This document shows, piece after piece, positions 47,342 to 57,337 of a stretch of DNA of 64,000 nt. The stretch is from Enoplolaimus lenunculus (taxonomy: Eukaryota > Nematoda > Enoplea > Enoplida > Thoracostomopsidae). The stretch spans positions 434,001 to 498,000 of the forward strand of contig JASANG010000753.1 of assembly GCA_030248215.1 (NCBI GenBank). The letters run 5' to 3'. The number at the start of each line of letters is the position of its first letter. Within the stretch, counting starts at the first letter, position 1. The notes beneath the pieces were generated by a model. The model saw only the letters and a program-made list of their open reading frames with translations. It made no database searches and was not told the origin of the DNA. The translations under genes and the position numbers were made by a program.

Positions 47342-47456
47342 CATAATTATTTTATTGGACCTGTTTTGTACATGTACAACTTTGTAGATCGGTGTGCACC
47401 AATATTGTGGTTGTTGAAATATATTTAAATTTCCGTTTTCGGATATGAAATTTTTC

Positions 47457-47616
47457 GTCCATGTTACTTTAAGGGCGTCCAGGTTTCTGGTGGGTCTATA
47501 AAAGCAAGTTTAGATTCTAGACCACATTTTTGCTTAGGCTTTAGGAACACATTTTTGCAACGCTTAGGCTTAGGAATACGCTTATCAACTGTTAAGCCCC
47601 TAAAAGTAACTGGCCA
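47457..47616 (+). mobile_element. MITE family A, copy
   Basis: Left gtccatgttactttaagggcgtcc, right agcccctaaaagtaactggcc; core gcaacgcttaggcttaggaat. Only about 115 bp from the preceding family A copy. Confidence 0.8.
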
Positions 47617-48140
47617 AATTATTTAACGTTTATTTGCTGTTTTGAGTTGGGATGGAATACCAGCAGGGTAAAATTGGAGATCTGTCTTCAGCCCAGGTGA
47701 AAAGCGACCTCCGGATAAGGTTGCATTCTTTTGCGGCCTATGAAATGGTTGAAAATTCGCTTAAGACATTTTTTGGCAACTTTTCTAAACAGTCCACCAG
47801 TAATAAAACTATTTCAAATTCCGGTTCTTTCGGTTACTGCAAAGAAATTCAATTCCTGTTCCGGCATAATTTAATATTAGACATTGTACTAATTCTTTAC
47901 CTCCAGCTCCGGTATCTTTCACGAGCAGCTTCATCTGGATGCTAAAGAGGTACAAAAACGAAACTCAGCATTTTGTCTTAAGCTAAAACAAAACCATTTG
48001 CAGCGGCACAGGGTCATCGTATTGTTTCGCACGACTGTAATAGAGTACGGATTAACATTTATTTTCAAGCTTATATATATACAGCATTGGTTATATTTCT
48101 GAATTTACCACTGACTGTTCAGCCGTGTGCGTTCTTTTGT
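47617..48140. other. intergenic, no gene seen
   Basis: Contains a possible worn family C segment near 47700-47940 (ctccggataaggttgcattc; ctccggtatcttt). Nothing else recognised. Confidence 0.35.
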
Positions 48141-48312
48141 TGGCCCATAAGGTGCGTCCAGGTTTCTGATGGGTCTATTAAACAGTAGGTTATATTCTAG
48201 ATTACATTTTTTGCTTAGGCGTAGGCTTAGGCTTAAGAACGCATTTTTGCAATGCGCTTAGGCTTAGGAATACGCTTAATCTACTGTTACGCCCCTAAAA
48301 GTAACATTGGCC
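48141..48312 (+). mobile_element. MITE family A, copy with truncated left end
   Basis: The left end is shortened to ggcccataaggtgcgtccagg; the right end is intact (cgcccctaaaagtaacattggccc). Confidence 0.75.
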
Positions 48313-48370
48313 CTTTTGTTATTAAGGATTTGAACATGGCAATGAATGCTAATGGTCATTATTGCTCCGT

Positions 48371-48482
48371 CCTATGTGAACATCAGGGGCGGGAAGTTTA
48401 GGCTTAGGAATAAGCGCATTCTTGGCTTAAACATAGGAATGTGCTTATACTACTTCTACAGCCCTGTTTTACACATTGGCCA
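48371..48482 (+). mobile_element. MITE family B, short copy
   Basis: gtcctatgtgaacatcaggggcggg at the left, acagccctgttttacacattggcc at the right, with ggcttaggaataagc between. It lies 60 bp after a family A copy. Confidence 0.65.
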
Positions 48483-49300
48483 TTGCTTCTAGAGGAGTTC
48501 GATTGCAAAGAAAATAATGACGTTTAGAATCAAATAACTAAAAACACATGACAATGACGAGAAATAGAATTCTTATCTCCCTCGTCTGCTAAGCGGAGCC
48601 AACATAGCTTTAGTAAAGTACCGTTGTATTTTCACCGTTGCCTTACACCTACTTGTAAGCTAACGATTGCCTCTAACACCTGCAGAGGGCCTCGCGTTTG
48701 AGCATGACGGGCCCTGTCAGAGCAAGAAACATTCCTTTAATAAAAACACAAGGGATTTAGCTAGGATTTCATTTACGGAGGACATGAGAATCAAGCTGGG
48801 CATTCTAAAAGCCTTTAAGAATTTGGTAGTCTTTGCAAAATTTAAGAGAGGGGTGTCCCCTATTTCTTCCACTGGCGGATCCAAAAGGGGCACTGCGGCC
48901 TAGGGTCCCCAAACAGGAATCAAAACCAAGATTTGGTATTAAGGTTTTGCACTAAAATGGCGGTTGGCTTATCGCCCGCGAGGCGTCCATTATAATTCTG
49001 GATCGTTCTCCTTTACGATGATACGAGCAAGAGAAAAACCAATTTCTTGTCACGGTTTTTCGTGCTGTTCAATTTACACCACATATACGATGGAAATGGG
49101 TCTTTACGGTTGTTCCCCGCCCCAACCCGGCGTTTGCTCAATAATGGTTGGATTTTGAAAATTTTTTGCACATTTGAGCTTCTGATATATATCCAACAAA
49201 AATTTGTCAAAAAGTTACATACCATCCGTCGCAATAACTCATTCAGGCATTATTTTGCCCAAAAATGCAACGTCGAAAATTAAAGTATTTAGATACTTCC
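48483..49300. other. MVP-POGLUT1 intergenic region, no gene seen
   Basis: A 78-codon frame at 48667-48903 shares blocks with 29190-29500 and is more likely repeat-derived than a gene. Confidence 0.35.
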
Positions 49301-49475
49301 ACTTGGATAAAACCGCACCCCCACTGGCGTAAAACCGGGCCTCCCATTGGTTAAAAGCGCACCCCCACATTGCCCCCACTGGGGTAAAACCGGACCCTCA
49401 TACGTCCCCCACTGGAGTAAAAGCGCACCCCCCTACTCCCCCCACGTGGGGGTTGGGGACGGGGGGTAAAACCGG
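49301..49475. repeat. degenerate tandem repeat of (ACTGG)GGTAAAACCGGACCCCCC-type units
   Basis: Six or so irregular units of about 25-30 bp (taaaaccgcacccccactgg, gtaaaaccgggcctccc, gtaaaagcgcaccccc). It ends in an inverted C/G segment (ccccccacgtgggggttgggg). Confidence 0.75.
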
Positions 49476-49810
49476 CATTTTTCATTCTACTTATGCCCTT
49501 CCGAAATTAAACTCTGTTTTCGCGCTTCATGAACGGCTATCGAATTATGGCTGATGTCTGATAATTTTTTTTGAAACATACTCAAAATGATGTGTATACA
49601 AGTGACCCTTCCAAATGTTCGTTGTTATATGTAGAAACATGTAACGTCCCATGTTAACAAAACAGAGCTTGCCACTACGCCTAACTAAAGTCTAAGTCTG
49701 AAGATAAGCCGAGTCATACGCTTCCCGGTAGCTAAGTCTTGCAGTCTACAAAAATAGGCATGCCTCAATGATTAATAACAAGGGTCCAGACAGTGAACAT
49801 GAAATAATAA

Positions 49811-52800
49811 TTAAGGCACTTGATATGGCTCTCTAACGATTTTGATTTCACGCAGAGTTTCATTACGCACAACTTTGAAGTTTAGCAGTGACGCGTAACT
49901 GGTTAGCAGCTTATGCCAGTAGCAAAACACATCGTCCATCTTTAAATGGTCCCAAATAAATTGGAATCCCCTGAAATCAATATTAGATATTTAGAAGCAA
50001 AGTGTAAGATTAACAGCGACTACACCCGCGTTTTCCGGGTGATAAAATTCAATTGCTTATGAACGCAGTTACAAGTGTTACTTTAAACGCGGGCAAAGAA
50101 AATTCAGATGTAATTATAATAAAACCGCGACCGCTAACCCAAACGCGATTACTGCACAATTAGTCCGGTTCCGTGACTGCAGTTTAATCGTTTTTAATAT
50201 CCATTGTTTTCAAATATATAATATTAAAGTGTTCGCAAAAATTAGTTTTCAAGCACACAATAAACTGCCTGTTATTAGTAAAAGCATGTACGGTGGCAAA
50301 CAACAGCAAAAAAATTTACACCAAAACATACTTTTCTAAAACACATTAATGAAACTAATTTTCACTTTACCTGACTGAAATCTCGTGAGCAACACTATCA
50401 TTTTCTCTAGCAAACGCCAACAAATCCCTTAAACATGTTGAAGATGAATTAATACCGTCCCAACCAACAACAATTAATTGCGTATTCCGTTCGCTGTTTG
50501 AATTTATATCCAAACCACAATCTAAAACGTTTACAGCATCTGTACTATTCCGTCAACAACAGATCTGGCAAACCCACTGCCAGACCGTCATTTTAATGAA
50601 ACATGGCCCTTACAACATGGCGGATTATTTAAAAAACCCTTGTTGCCCTCATGTGTCCCGACAAAGTGTAAAAACCTTAAGGGTTACGTTATACATTACT
50701 GTGGCGAGCGCTGTCTAACTCCACAGATAAGGTAACTTTTACGACGCGCGGCAACGAAGCACGACAGCACATGTCATATTAAACTAATTTTTAACATGAC
50801 ACACAGTACCGCTCACAACGCTGGATAGAGCATCCTAACGCGTACTGATAGTACCTGTGGTGATCTACAGTACAAAAGAATTATTGCATTAGCTTGATTC
50901 GTGCTTTCAAGGTTTTAAATTTGCACTATATTAAGTTCAAAGCTATGCTTGTATTTTGTACGTAATTTGAGCTAGCTCTACGAAAAGTGTGGGTTTCGCA
51001 GCTACCGTGGTTCGCTTATTTGAAAACATATCAATAAATCGCTATAAGTGCTACACGCTGTTGACAAAACGGAATCTGACGAAAACACAGAACTTACTCA
51101 ACGTCACTGAGATCAGATTTGACCGGAATGTAATGAACCCACGGTTTCATGGCCGGATAGAAAAATTCGTTCCATTCAGAGTCGACGTGAAATACCAACG
51201 ATTTACACAGGAACAAATGTTTGAAACGAAAACTTGCCGCAACACCTCGAAAGTTGAATAAATATCTGAAAATAAATTTTTTGCAAACAGTAGCAAAAAT
51301 ACAGTTTAGCTAATCACTATCCGCTTGTTACGGTTTTTTCAGATTAAGGCTGGAACCTGCTAACTGACTACACCTCACAGTACATCCTGGTAACCGAATA
51401 CAACTCACCGAATTCTGTTTGTAGTTGGTGGCAGTAAACATAGTTTCCGTTTCTTATCCCCTCAATATGCACAAGTATAGTCGGATAATTTACATACTTT
51501 CTAAGTAATGTACTCTAGCTTTCTTCGAAAAGTACCCATACTAGAGATTCTGCAGTTTAAAATCGCTCGACTACAATTTATTACTACACATACTTGTACT
51601 TGCAGTGATCTTCAAACGAAACTAACTCAGCTGGCTGCGCTCCAAGGGTGTCCTGAAACGAAAAAGACATATATGAAATCACTAACATAACTAATGACGT
51701 AAAAAATACAATACCAAAAAGACATGCAATAGACAGTATTTGAATTTCATTTTTTCAGTGTTTTCATCCCAAAACTGTGTACTTGTATGCATATTATAAC
51801 AGCCGCAAATAACTGCACACAAGGCAAATCCAATGCGCTTTTCATAATATGTTCCGAAGTCCAATTCAAAACGACACAACCTCAAGCTAGCATATGGCGT
51901 ATGCAAGTGACACGTGTTAATTCAAGTTTGCCAGTGACACATGTTAATTCAACAATACATTTGCGACGATATAAACAGAAAACCTATGTATAATGCACAT
52001 TATTTTTATGTATAACTCTGTAACCGGCATTTAAATGTGAAAGCCCCCTGTTAACCAGAGGTTACGTCGGTTTGGGTTGAACTTCGGTACATTATAATTA
52101 TCGTGACACCAACATAAGTCAAAAATAATGTTTAGTATAAAACCTATACAAAAGTGACCAACTCATAGCACTTAATAACTAACAATATTTGTCAGTGAAA
52201 AATTGCCAGCCAAATTGTTACTTTTTCTGATTTAAATGCTTGATTTTTGGTATATTGAGCGTCTACTAATTCCGGGTTGCTTCGTGACAACAGAACAAGC
52301 GGGTCGCGTTGGCTTGACGTTCTCGAACCACGAAAAAATCCTTTTGGAATCTTTTCAGACCATGGAAACTGTGCAGCTGCTCTGAAACACATAATATAAA
52401 ACCTTACAATATAACGAATAATGGTTTCCTACATGCATATTTCGCTAACCACAATAAACCTGCTACATATAACAGGTGACACGCACCACTGCAAACATAA
52501 TCGTAGCAATAGAAATGAGAAATGAAAGTTTTCCATTAAGACATTTTATATCATCGGATGACAATAACAATAATACTGAGCGTCTCGCTTTCGGAATAGA
52601 GTCATTATTAGCAGGTGCAAAGCGGAACTGGATTATACCGGAATCGGAACAGCAACTTTATACCGAGGTCGGAATCGGAATCGGAACTACAAATTTTGCG
52701 ACTATACCTATAATTTGTATTAACAAGTATAATACTGATTTCGGGTGTCTGTTGGCTGGCAACAATCCTCAAAAACGTCGCATAAACAAATTGGCAATCA

Positions 52801-55791
52801 TTTTAGTTCTGTAAAGCTAAACTACAATGAATTATTGGTAACTTAACTCGTCAAAAACAAATTAATAGGTGAATGAATGATGAATAATTTTTATGCAACA
52901 TTTAACAACAAGTAGGCCTAAAGTTAAAATGTCAAAGTTCCGATTACGATCGATTGTGCAATCAGAATCGCAACTGGTTTTGAATCGGAATTCGAATCGC
53001 AATCGATATTCTGGTTGCACCATGATGATTAGGCTCGACAAACTCTTAAAAAATAACCAGCCATGATTGAGCACTGCTGTCCAAACTGACTTCAATATTT
53101 TATCCCGATGTTGATCCCATCGTCCAATCCCTGTTGGATACAGCATGATTGCAGGTCCACCTTCCCAAAACGACCACGCAGGATACATTATATCCAGATG
53201 CGTCGAGTCCTTTACTAGAAGTATCAACAAAACATTAAATACTGTTCCATTAAACAAACCAGTCAAAAGCCTTAACCAACGGTTTTGAGTTTTCGATTGC
53301 TGACTTAAATTTTAGTTATGTCAAAAGTAAATCAAATATATACGTATACCACGATAATTAGCTGTGTTTAAATTAAGCTATCAAAAATATTTCTTTATGC
53401 CTTACACTTGGAACCTTGACTACTATAATAGAGAAAAATAATTGAGAATTATGCAGCATCCACAATAAAATGTCACGAGCTCCCACAGAAAATGTTATAA
53501 CCTCAGGTCAACACTCGAAAATTTTTTATTCCAAAGTTTCTACGTTTAACCTCGAAAATTTAAAAAATTTCCGAGTGTTGTCCTTAGGTCAACACGTTTT
53601 CATCGATTTATATATTTACATACAATACACATAAAATTGTTATGTGTGTTACTATCGGTTGATTAGTATTAACCTAATGTTAATAACAATTTTGTGTGCG
53701 AAATTTTTAAAATCTCTCCTTTTTGTTTTTAGGTACAGAGGTCCAAAACAAAAAAACATTGTTAAACATGCGGTTCCTCACATTTGAAGTCGATAAAGTC
53801 ATGGCTTATGTAGATAATTAACTTTTACAAAGAATTAGCCGTTTTAAAATGTGCGTAAAAGCTACTAAAATTGGTGTTTTCGCCGGACTGCAATGGATTA
53901 GATTAATAAACTTTAGAATAAAATTTGTTTTTGCTGAAACTTAAGGTATAGCTCGGTCTTACGCGCAGGCATAGGAAAACGCTTAATATTGTTACGGCCG
54001 TCTCCTATACATTGGCCCAACACTCTCAACAGGTAATGCGAAATGGCTAGTTTTCACACACATAAAAGAAAGGCATAGTAAAACAACAAAACTTTTATCT
54101 TAGTTCCGGCAGATGCATTTCCATGTTTCAAAAAATTTTATGATAGATTTTAGCCTACATTTTTTGCTTAGGCGTAGGCTTACGTTACAATCTTTTCAAC
54201 GCTTAGGCTTTAGGCTTTATGCTCCAGCTCAATCTACTGCTACGGCCTAGTTACTTTGTATTTATAATAATAAGACAAGGTGTGATGCACACTTGTGTAT
54301 TAATTTAAGCATATACTCATTTTTTCATTCAATAGTAACGTGCTGTTGGCCGAGTGACCGTGAAATTCGTTAAATATCGCCCACGAAGTTGTCATTTTTA
54401 TACAACAAAACAGCCCATGTAAAGATCAGGGGCGGAAAGTGTTTCGGCGGGCGGATTGCGGATTAGCTTAAATAAACTTTCGATTAAAACTTATTTTTGG
54501 TTAGAATTAGGCGCTTAATTTACTACCACGATCTTCCCAAAAATTTCGCATGTCAGAAAACCTTGCTCTTATACACTTAAGAGTGTACTTCACTATGTGG
54601 ACTGCTCGGATTGTTGCCCATAATACCTGAAAACGTAAAAAAGTAAATACCTATTTACGAAACTTACGGAAAATGTGAAATTTCTCACCCATATTTCTTG
54701 CCTTAACCTCAGGTTAACGCTCATCAACAAATTGTGCATGTGCTGTGTGTATGTGGCTGTATTTGAAAGTGTTAACCTAGGATTAATGCAAAATCTTCGA
54801 TAACCACAGGTTAACACTCGAAAATTTTAAAAATTTTCGAGTGTTAACTTAAGATTATGGCATTTTCTGAGAGAGCTCGTGTTATGTTACAGCGGATGCT
54901 ACATTACAGCACTAGTTGCATTAACAAAAAATGGAGACTTACCTTGCTAAATGAAAACAGTGGCGGTTTGGGTTCTGGCCAAAAATGCTTTATCTGTGGC
55001 CAGTCACGAGTATTGAGCATCAACTCTAAATCCGGAAGTTTATGAGCTAGACGTTGAAGAAAATATTCCACGCCACTACATCTGAAATAAACGTTGAAAT
55101 TCATCATGTTCAGTTCCCTAAACTATAAACAACAACTAAAGGCTTATATTGCATAAAACTGTCTTAACATACTCCAATGTTTGCAAAATGTTTCGATCTA
55201 CGGGAGAAGTATCTCGTGTCTAGAAACTGACCTTGCCGGAAACATACAGTCTGCTTCTCTATAGATTGCATGATTGATAATTTGATAGCGCGCTCCGCGT
55301 TCTGATATTGAATCTAAAGTTCCTTTTTCTATGCCGGAACGTTTCCATGGTGCAAGATCTTTGTCAATTTGGCTGAACATTTAAAACGTGTATTGAATCA
55401 TATGATGTTAAAGTAACACAAAAAATTTACAAGCTTTTTAAGTTTACTCATTGCTGCGTCCGCTACAGGATATATATTCCATTTAAAAAATGAATACATG
55501 CAATTAAGTGTGCATAACGCGTACTGTGTACGTATGTAATACGATTTGCCAAACGTAGGCATTACGTAAACAAGCTGCAAACAAAAACTGAATAACAAAA
55601 ATAGCAGCAACAAAATGTCTACTTTTTATCGTTACCATAAATTTATAATTTTCAACGGATACTAAAAAGTCTAACCTCTACAAAATCTTTTAGTTACCTA
55701 GCATAACAGCTGCAGTTGTCCGAAGTACAGTCACTAAACTGCTTCAAACTTTCAGTGATCAACGATAAATATCGTTCCCATTTATTGATTT
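49811..55791 (-). CDS. POGLUT1: protein O-glucosyltransferase 1 (Rumi/KTELC1), nine exons, 5' exon not found
   Basis: Minus-strand exons 55791-55698, 55372-55232, 55081-54943, 53209-53091, 52381-52222, 51652-51594, 51265-51098, 50427-50371 and 49970-49811 join in frame to 364 aa. The family's usual length is about 390. Landmarks in order: a Cys-rich start ([10 protein letters not shown]), [36 protein letters not shown] (its Asp aligns with the catalytic base described for POGLUT1/Rumi), [73 protein letters not shown] and [13 protein letters not shown]. The enzyme adds O-glucose to EGF repeats, such as those of Notch, in the ER. The signal-peptide exon should lie upstream of 55791 and was not identified. 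The C-terminus ends REPYQVP, without the KTEL/KDEL-type ER-retention signal typical of the family. Two donors are gtcagt. Convergent with MVP. Confidence 0.93.
52612..53025. mobile_element. family C MITE in POGLUT1 intron
   Basis: Left caggtgcaaagcggaactgg, right ctggttgcaccatg. It carries accggaatcggaac and ggaatcggaatcgg runs on the left and the inverse on the right. Confidence 0.65.
53490..53590. repeat. AACACTCGAAAATTTT hairpin repeat, copy 1
   Basis: cctcaggtcaacactcgaaaatttt and the inverse aaaaaatttccgagtgttgtccttagg lie about 50 bp apart. Confidence 0.55.
53885..54017 (+). mobile_element. MITE family B, degraded copy
   Basis: Right end ttgttacggccgtctcctatacattggccc is clear; left half is worn. 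Confidence 0.5.
54117..54262 (+). mobile_element. MITE family A, degraded copy
   Basis: Retains gcctacattttttgcttaggcgtagg, ttttcaacgcttaggcttt and ctactgctacggcctagttactttg. Confidence 0.5.
54412..54545 (+). mobile_element. MITE family B, copy with degraded right end
   Basis: Left end agcccatgtaaagatcaggggcgg is intact; the right end is lost after ctaccacgatcttccc. Confidence 0.5.
54765..54866. repeat. AACACTCGAAAATTTT hairpin repeat, copy 2
   Basis: aggttaacactcgaaaattttaaaaattttcgagtgttaactt is a near-perfect palindrome, preceded by ttaacctaggattaatgc. Related to 53490-53590. Confidence 0.65.
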
Positions 55792-56847
55792 CTATAAACA
55801 TTAAATTCAAATTTGAGTATGCAAGGCACTTGAACATTCAATATAACTCACTCGTCTTTGCTATTGGATGATGACTGAATAAATAGCAGCCAAATCACTC
55901 TGTCTGTATACCAAACGCTAAAAATAATTTTTTTGGTTTCTGCTTCTAATTTTTTAAAAATATATGCTAAACAAATACCGATATCGTGATAGCTGCCGCT
56001 CTATTTTACAAAATTTGATGTATCTAATAACTGAGCAGCTATTTTACGTTGTCTTACACTTTGCGATTTGCTTGCTGACTATACCTTTAGTGTACTTTGC
56101 AGCTTTTTTGTCACTAGATTCATCGCACGTTTCTCCAGAATCCAGATCACAGTGCAACTCGTTTGCGATGCAGATAACTATAAGATTAACCGCAAGTAGC
56201 TTGATTAATAATGATTTTTGCATCTAAAACTATACACAGGTTTCATTTCCACCTTTAACGCTCAAAATCATCACTAGCTAAGTATTTACATAGCTAAAAT
56301 TTGATTTTAAATCAATTCGACTTAATCTGTAACTAACGCACCTAAAACTTTTAGATATCCGATTTAAGTACTAATGGCTAAAACTTCAGTCAGCATAAAC
56401 GGTATGTATTGTATTAACGTCGAATTCTATCATTTATAAAACACAAAACTTAAAAAAGGTTTAATGTGTCTAAACGTTAAACATACGTGTTAAAAGATTG
56501 CAAAGACAGGACTTAAAGTAGATCGTATACCAAAGTATAATTCGACCTTAAAGTCGGGCAACACACAAGGTTTATAAAGTCAAAGATGTTGAACTTGAGC
56601 ATAGCTCCCAATGGAGTATTTTTCTCATTACAAAATCAGCTATTGAAAAAATTCTGTCATTTAGAGTTTACTCCTTTAAAATCTTGTTTTAAATTAAAAG
56701 CAGCAGTTTTATTGTTTGTTAATAATGAAGTTATCAAGTTATACATCAATTTTGGCAAGTAAGTCAAGCGCGAGACTACCGTGAAAATTGTGCGACAGTA
56801 AGAACACGGTAGATTCTGTTGGTTTCAAACGGTTTGTGGGCAAAAAA
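55792..56847. other. presumed POGLUT1 5' region; first exon not resolved
   Basis: A minus-strand stretch at about 55919-55867 begins after attatttttag and has a hydrophobic frame (VIWLLFIQ) before gtgagt. Its phase does not fit the next exon and it lacks ATG. No other candidate signal-peptide exon was found. Confidence 0.3.
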
Positions 56848-57211
56848 CAGGGTGCAACCGGAGGTGAAAATACCGGAGCCAGAGCCGGAGGTCAACGAAA
56901 CTTGCCGGAGCCGGAGGTGAGGCGAAATTATGTAGTAAAAATGATGTTAATTAGTTAATCTTAGCCAATATCTGCAATATGTTGTTAATAATTTGTTCGG
57001 TTTTACGTTAATTTTCTGGGAATTTTCGAAAATTCTCTTCTGAAAATTGTGACAAAAGTAAAGCGAAACACACTAAACAGATAAATTTTGCTAAATTGTG
57101 TAAAAATTTTACTACCGAAATTGCCGAAACCTCCGGCAAAAATTCTATTGGAGCCGGAGCCCGATTTTCTGCCGAAGCCGGAGCCGAAAGTAGACCTCCG
57201 GTTGTACCCTG
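56848..57211. mobile_element. hAT-type MITE (family C), complete copy
   Basis: Starts CAGGGTGCAACCGGAGG and ends CTCCGGTTGTACCCTG. Subterminal ggagccagagccggaggtc and its inverse. Flanks gcaaaaaa and ccaaaaag resemble a worn 8-bp duplication. It lies between the divergent POGLUT1 and TPM genes. Confidence 0.85.
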
Positions 57212-57337
57212 CCAAAAAGTAAAAAACATCTTTAATTTGGTATCGCATATATGGGGTTTGTCACGAATCTAAAAAAATGTCGCCAACAGTTCAAGTTTGG
57301 TGATAACGACTTGACGTAAATTTGTTCAACAGCATTT

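Noticed and set aside
48667-48903. 78-codon frame between MVP and POGLUT1 as a gene
   Set aside because: Shares DNA blocks with 29190-29500 on the other strand, so it is more likely a dispersed repeat.
55866-55919. Hydrophobic frame before gtgagt as the first POGLUT1 exon
   Set aside because: Lacks an ATG, and its donor phase (2) is incompatible with the phase needed by the next exon; the compatible frame has an immediate stop.
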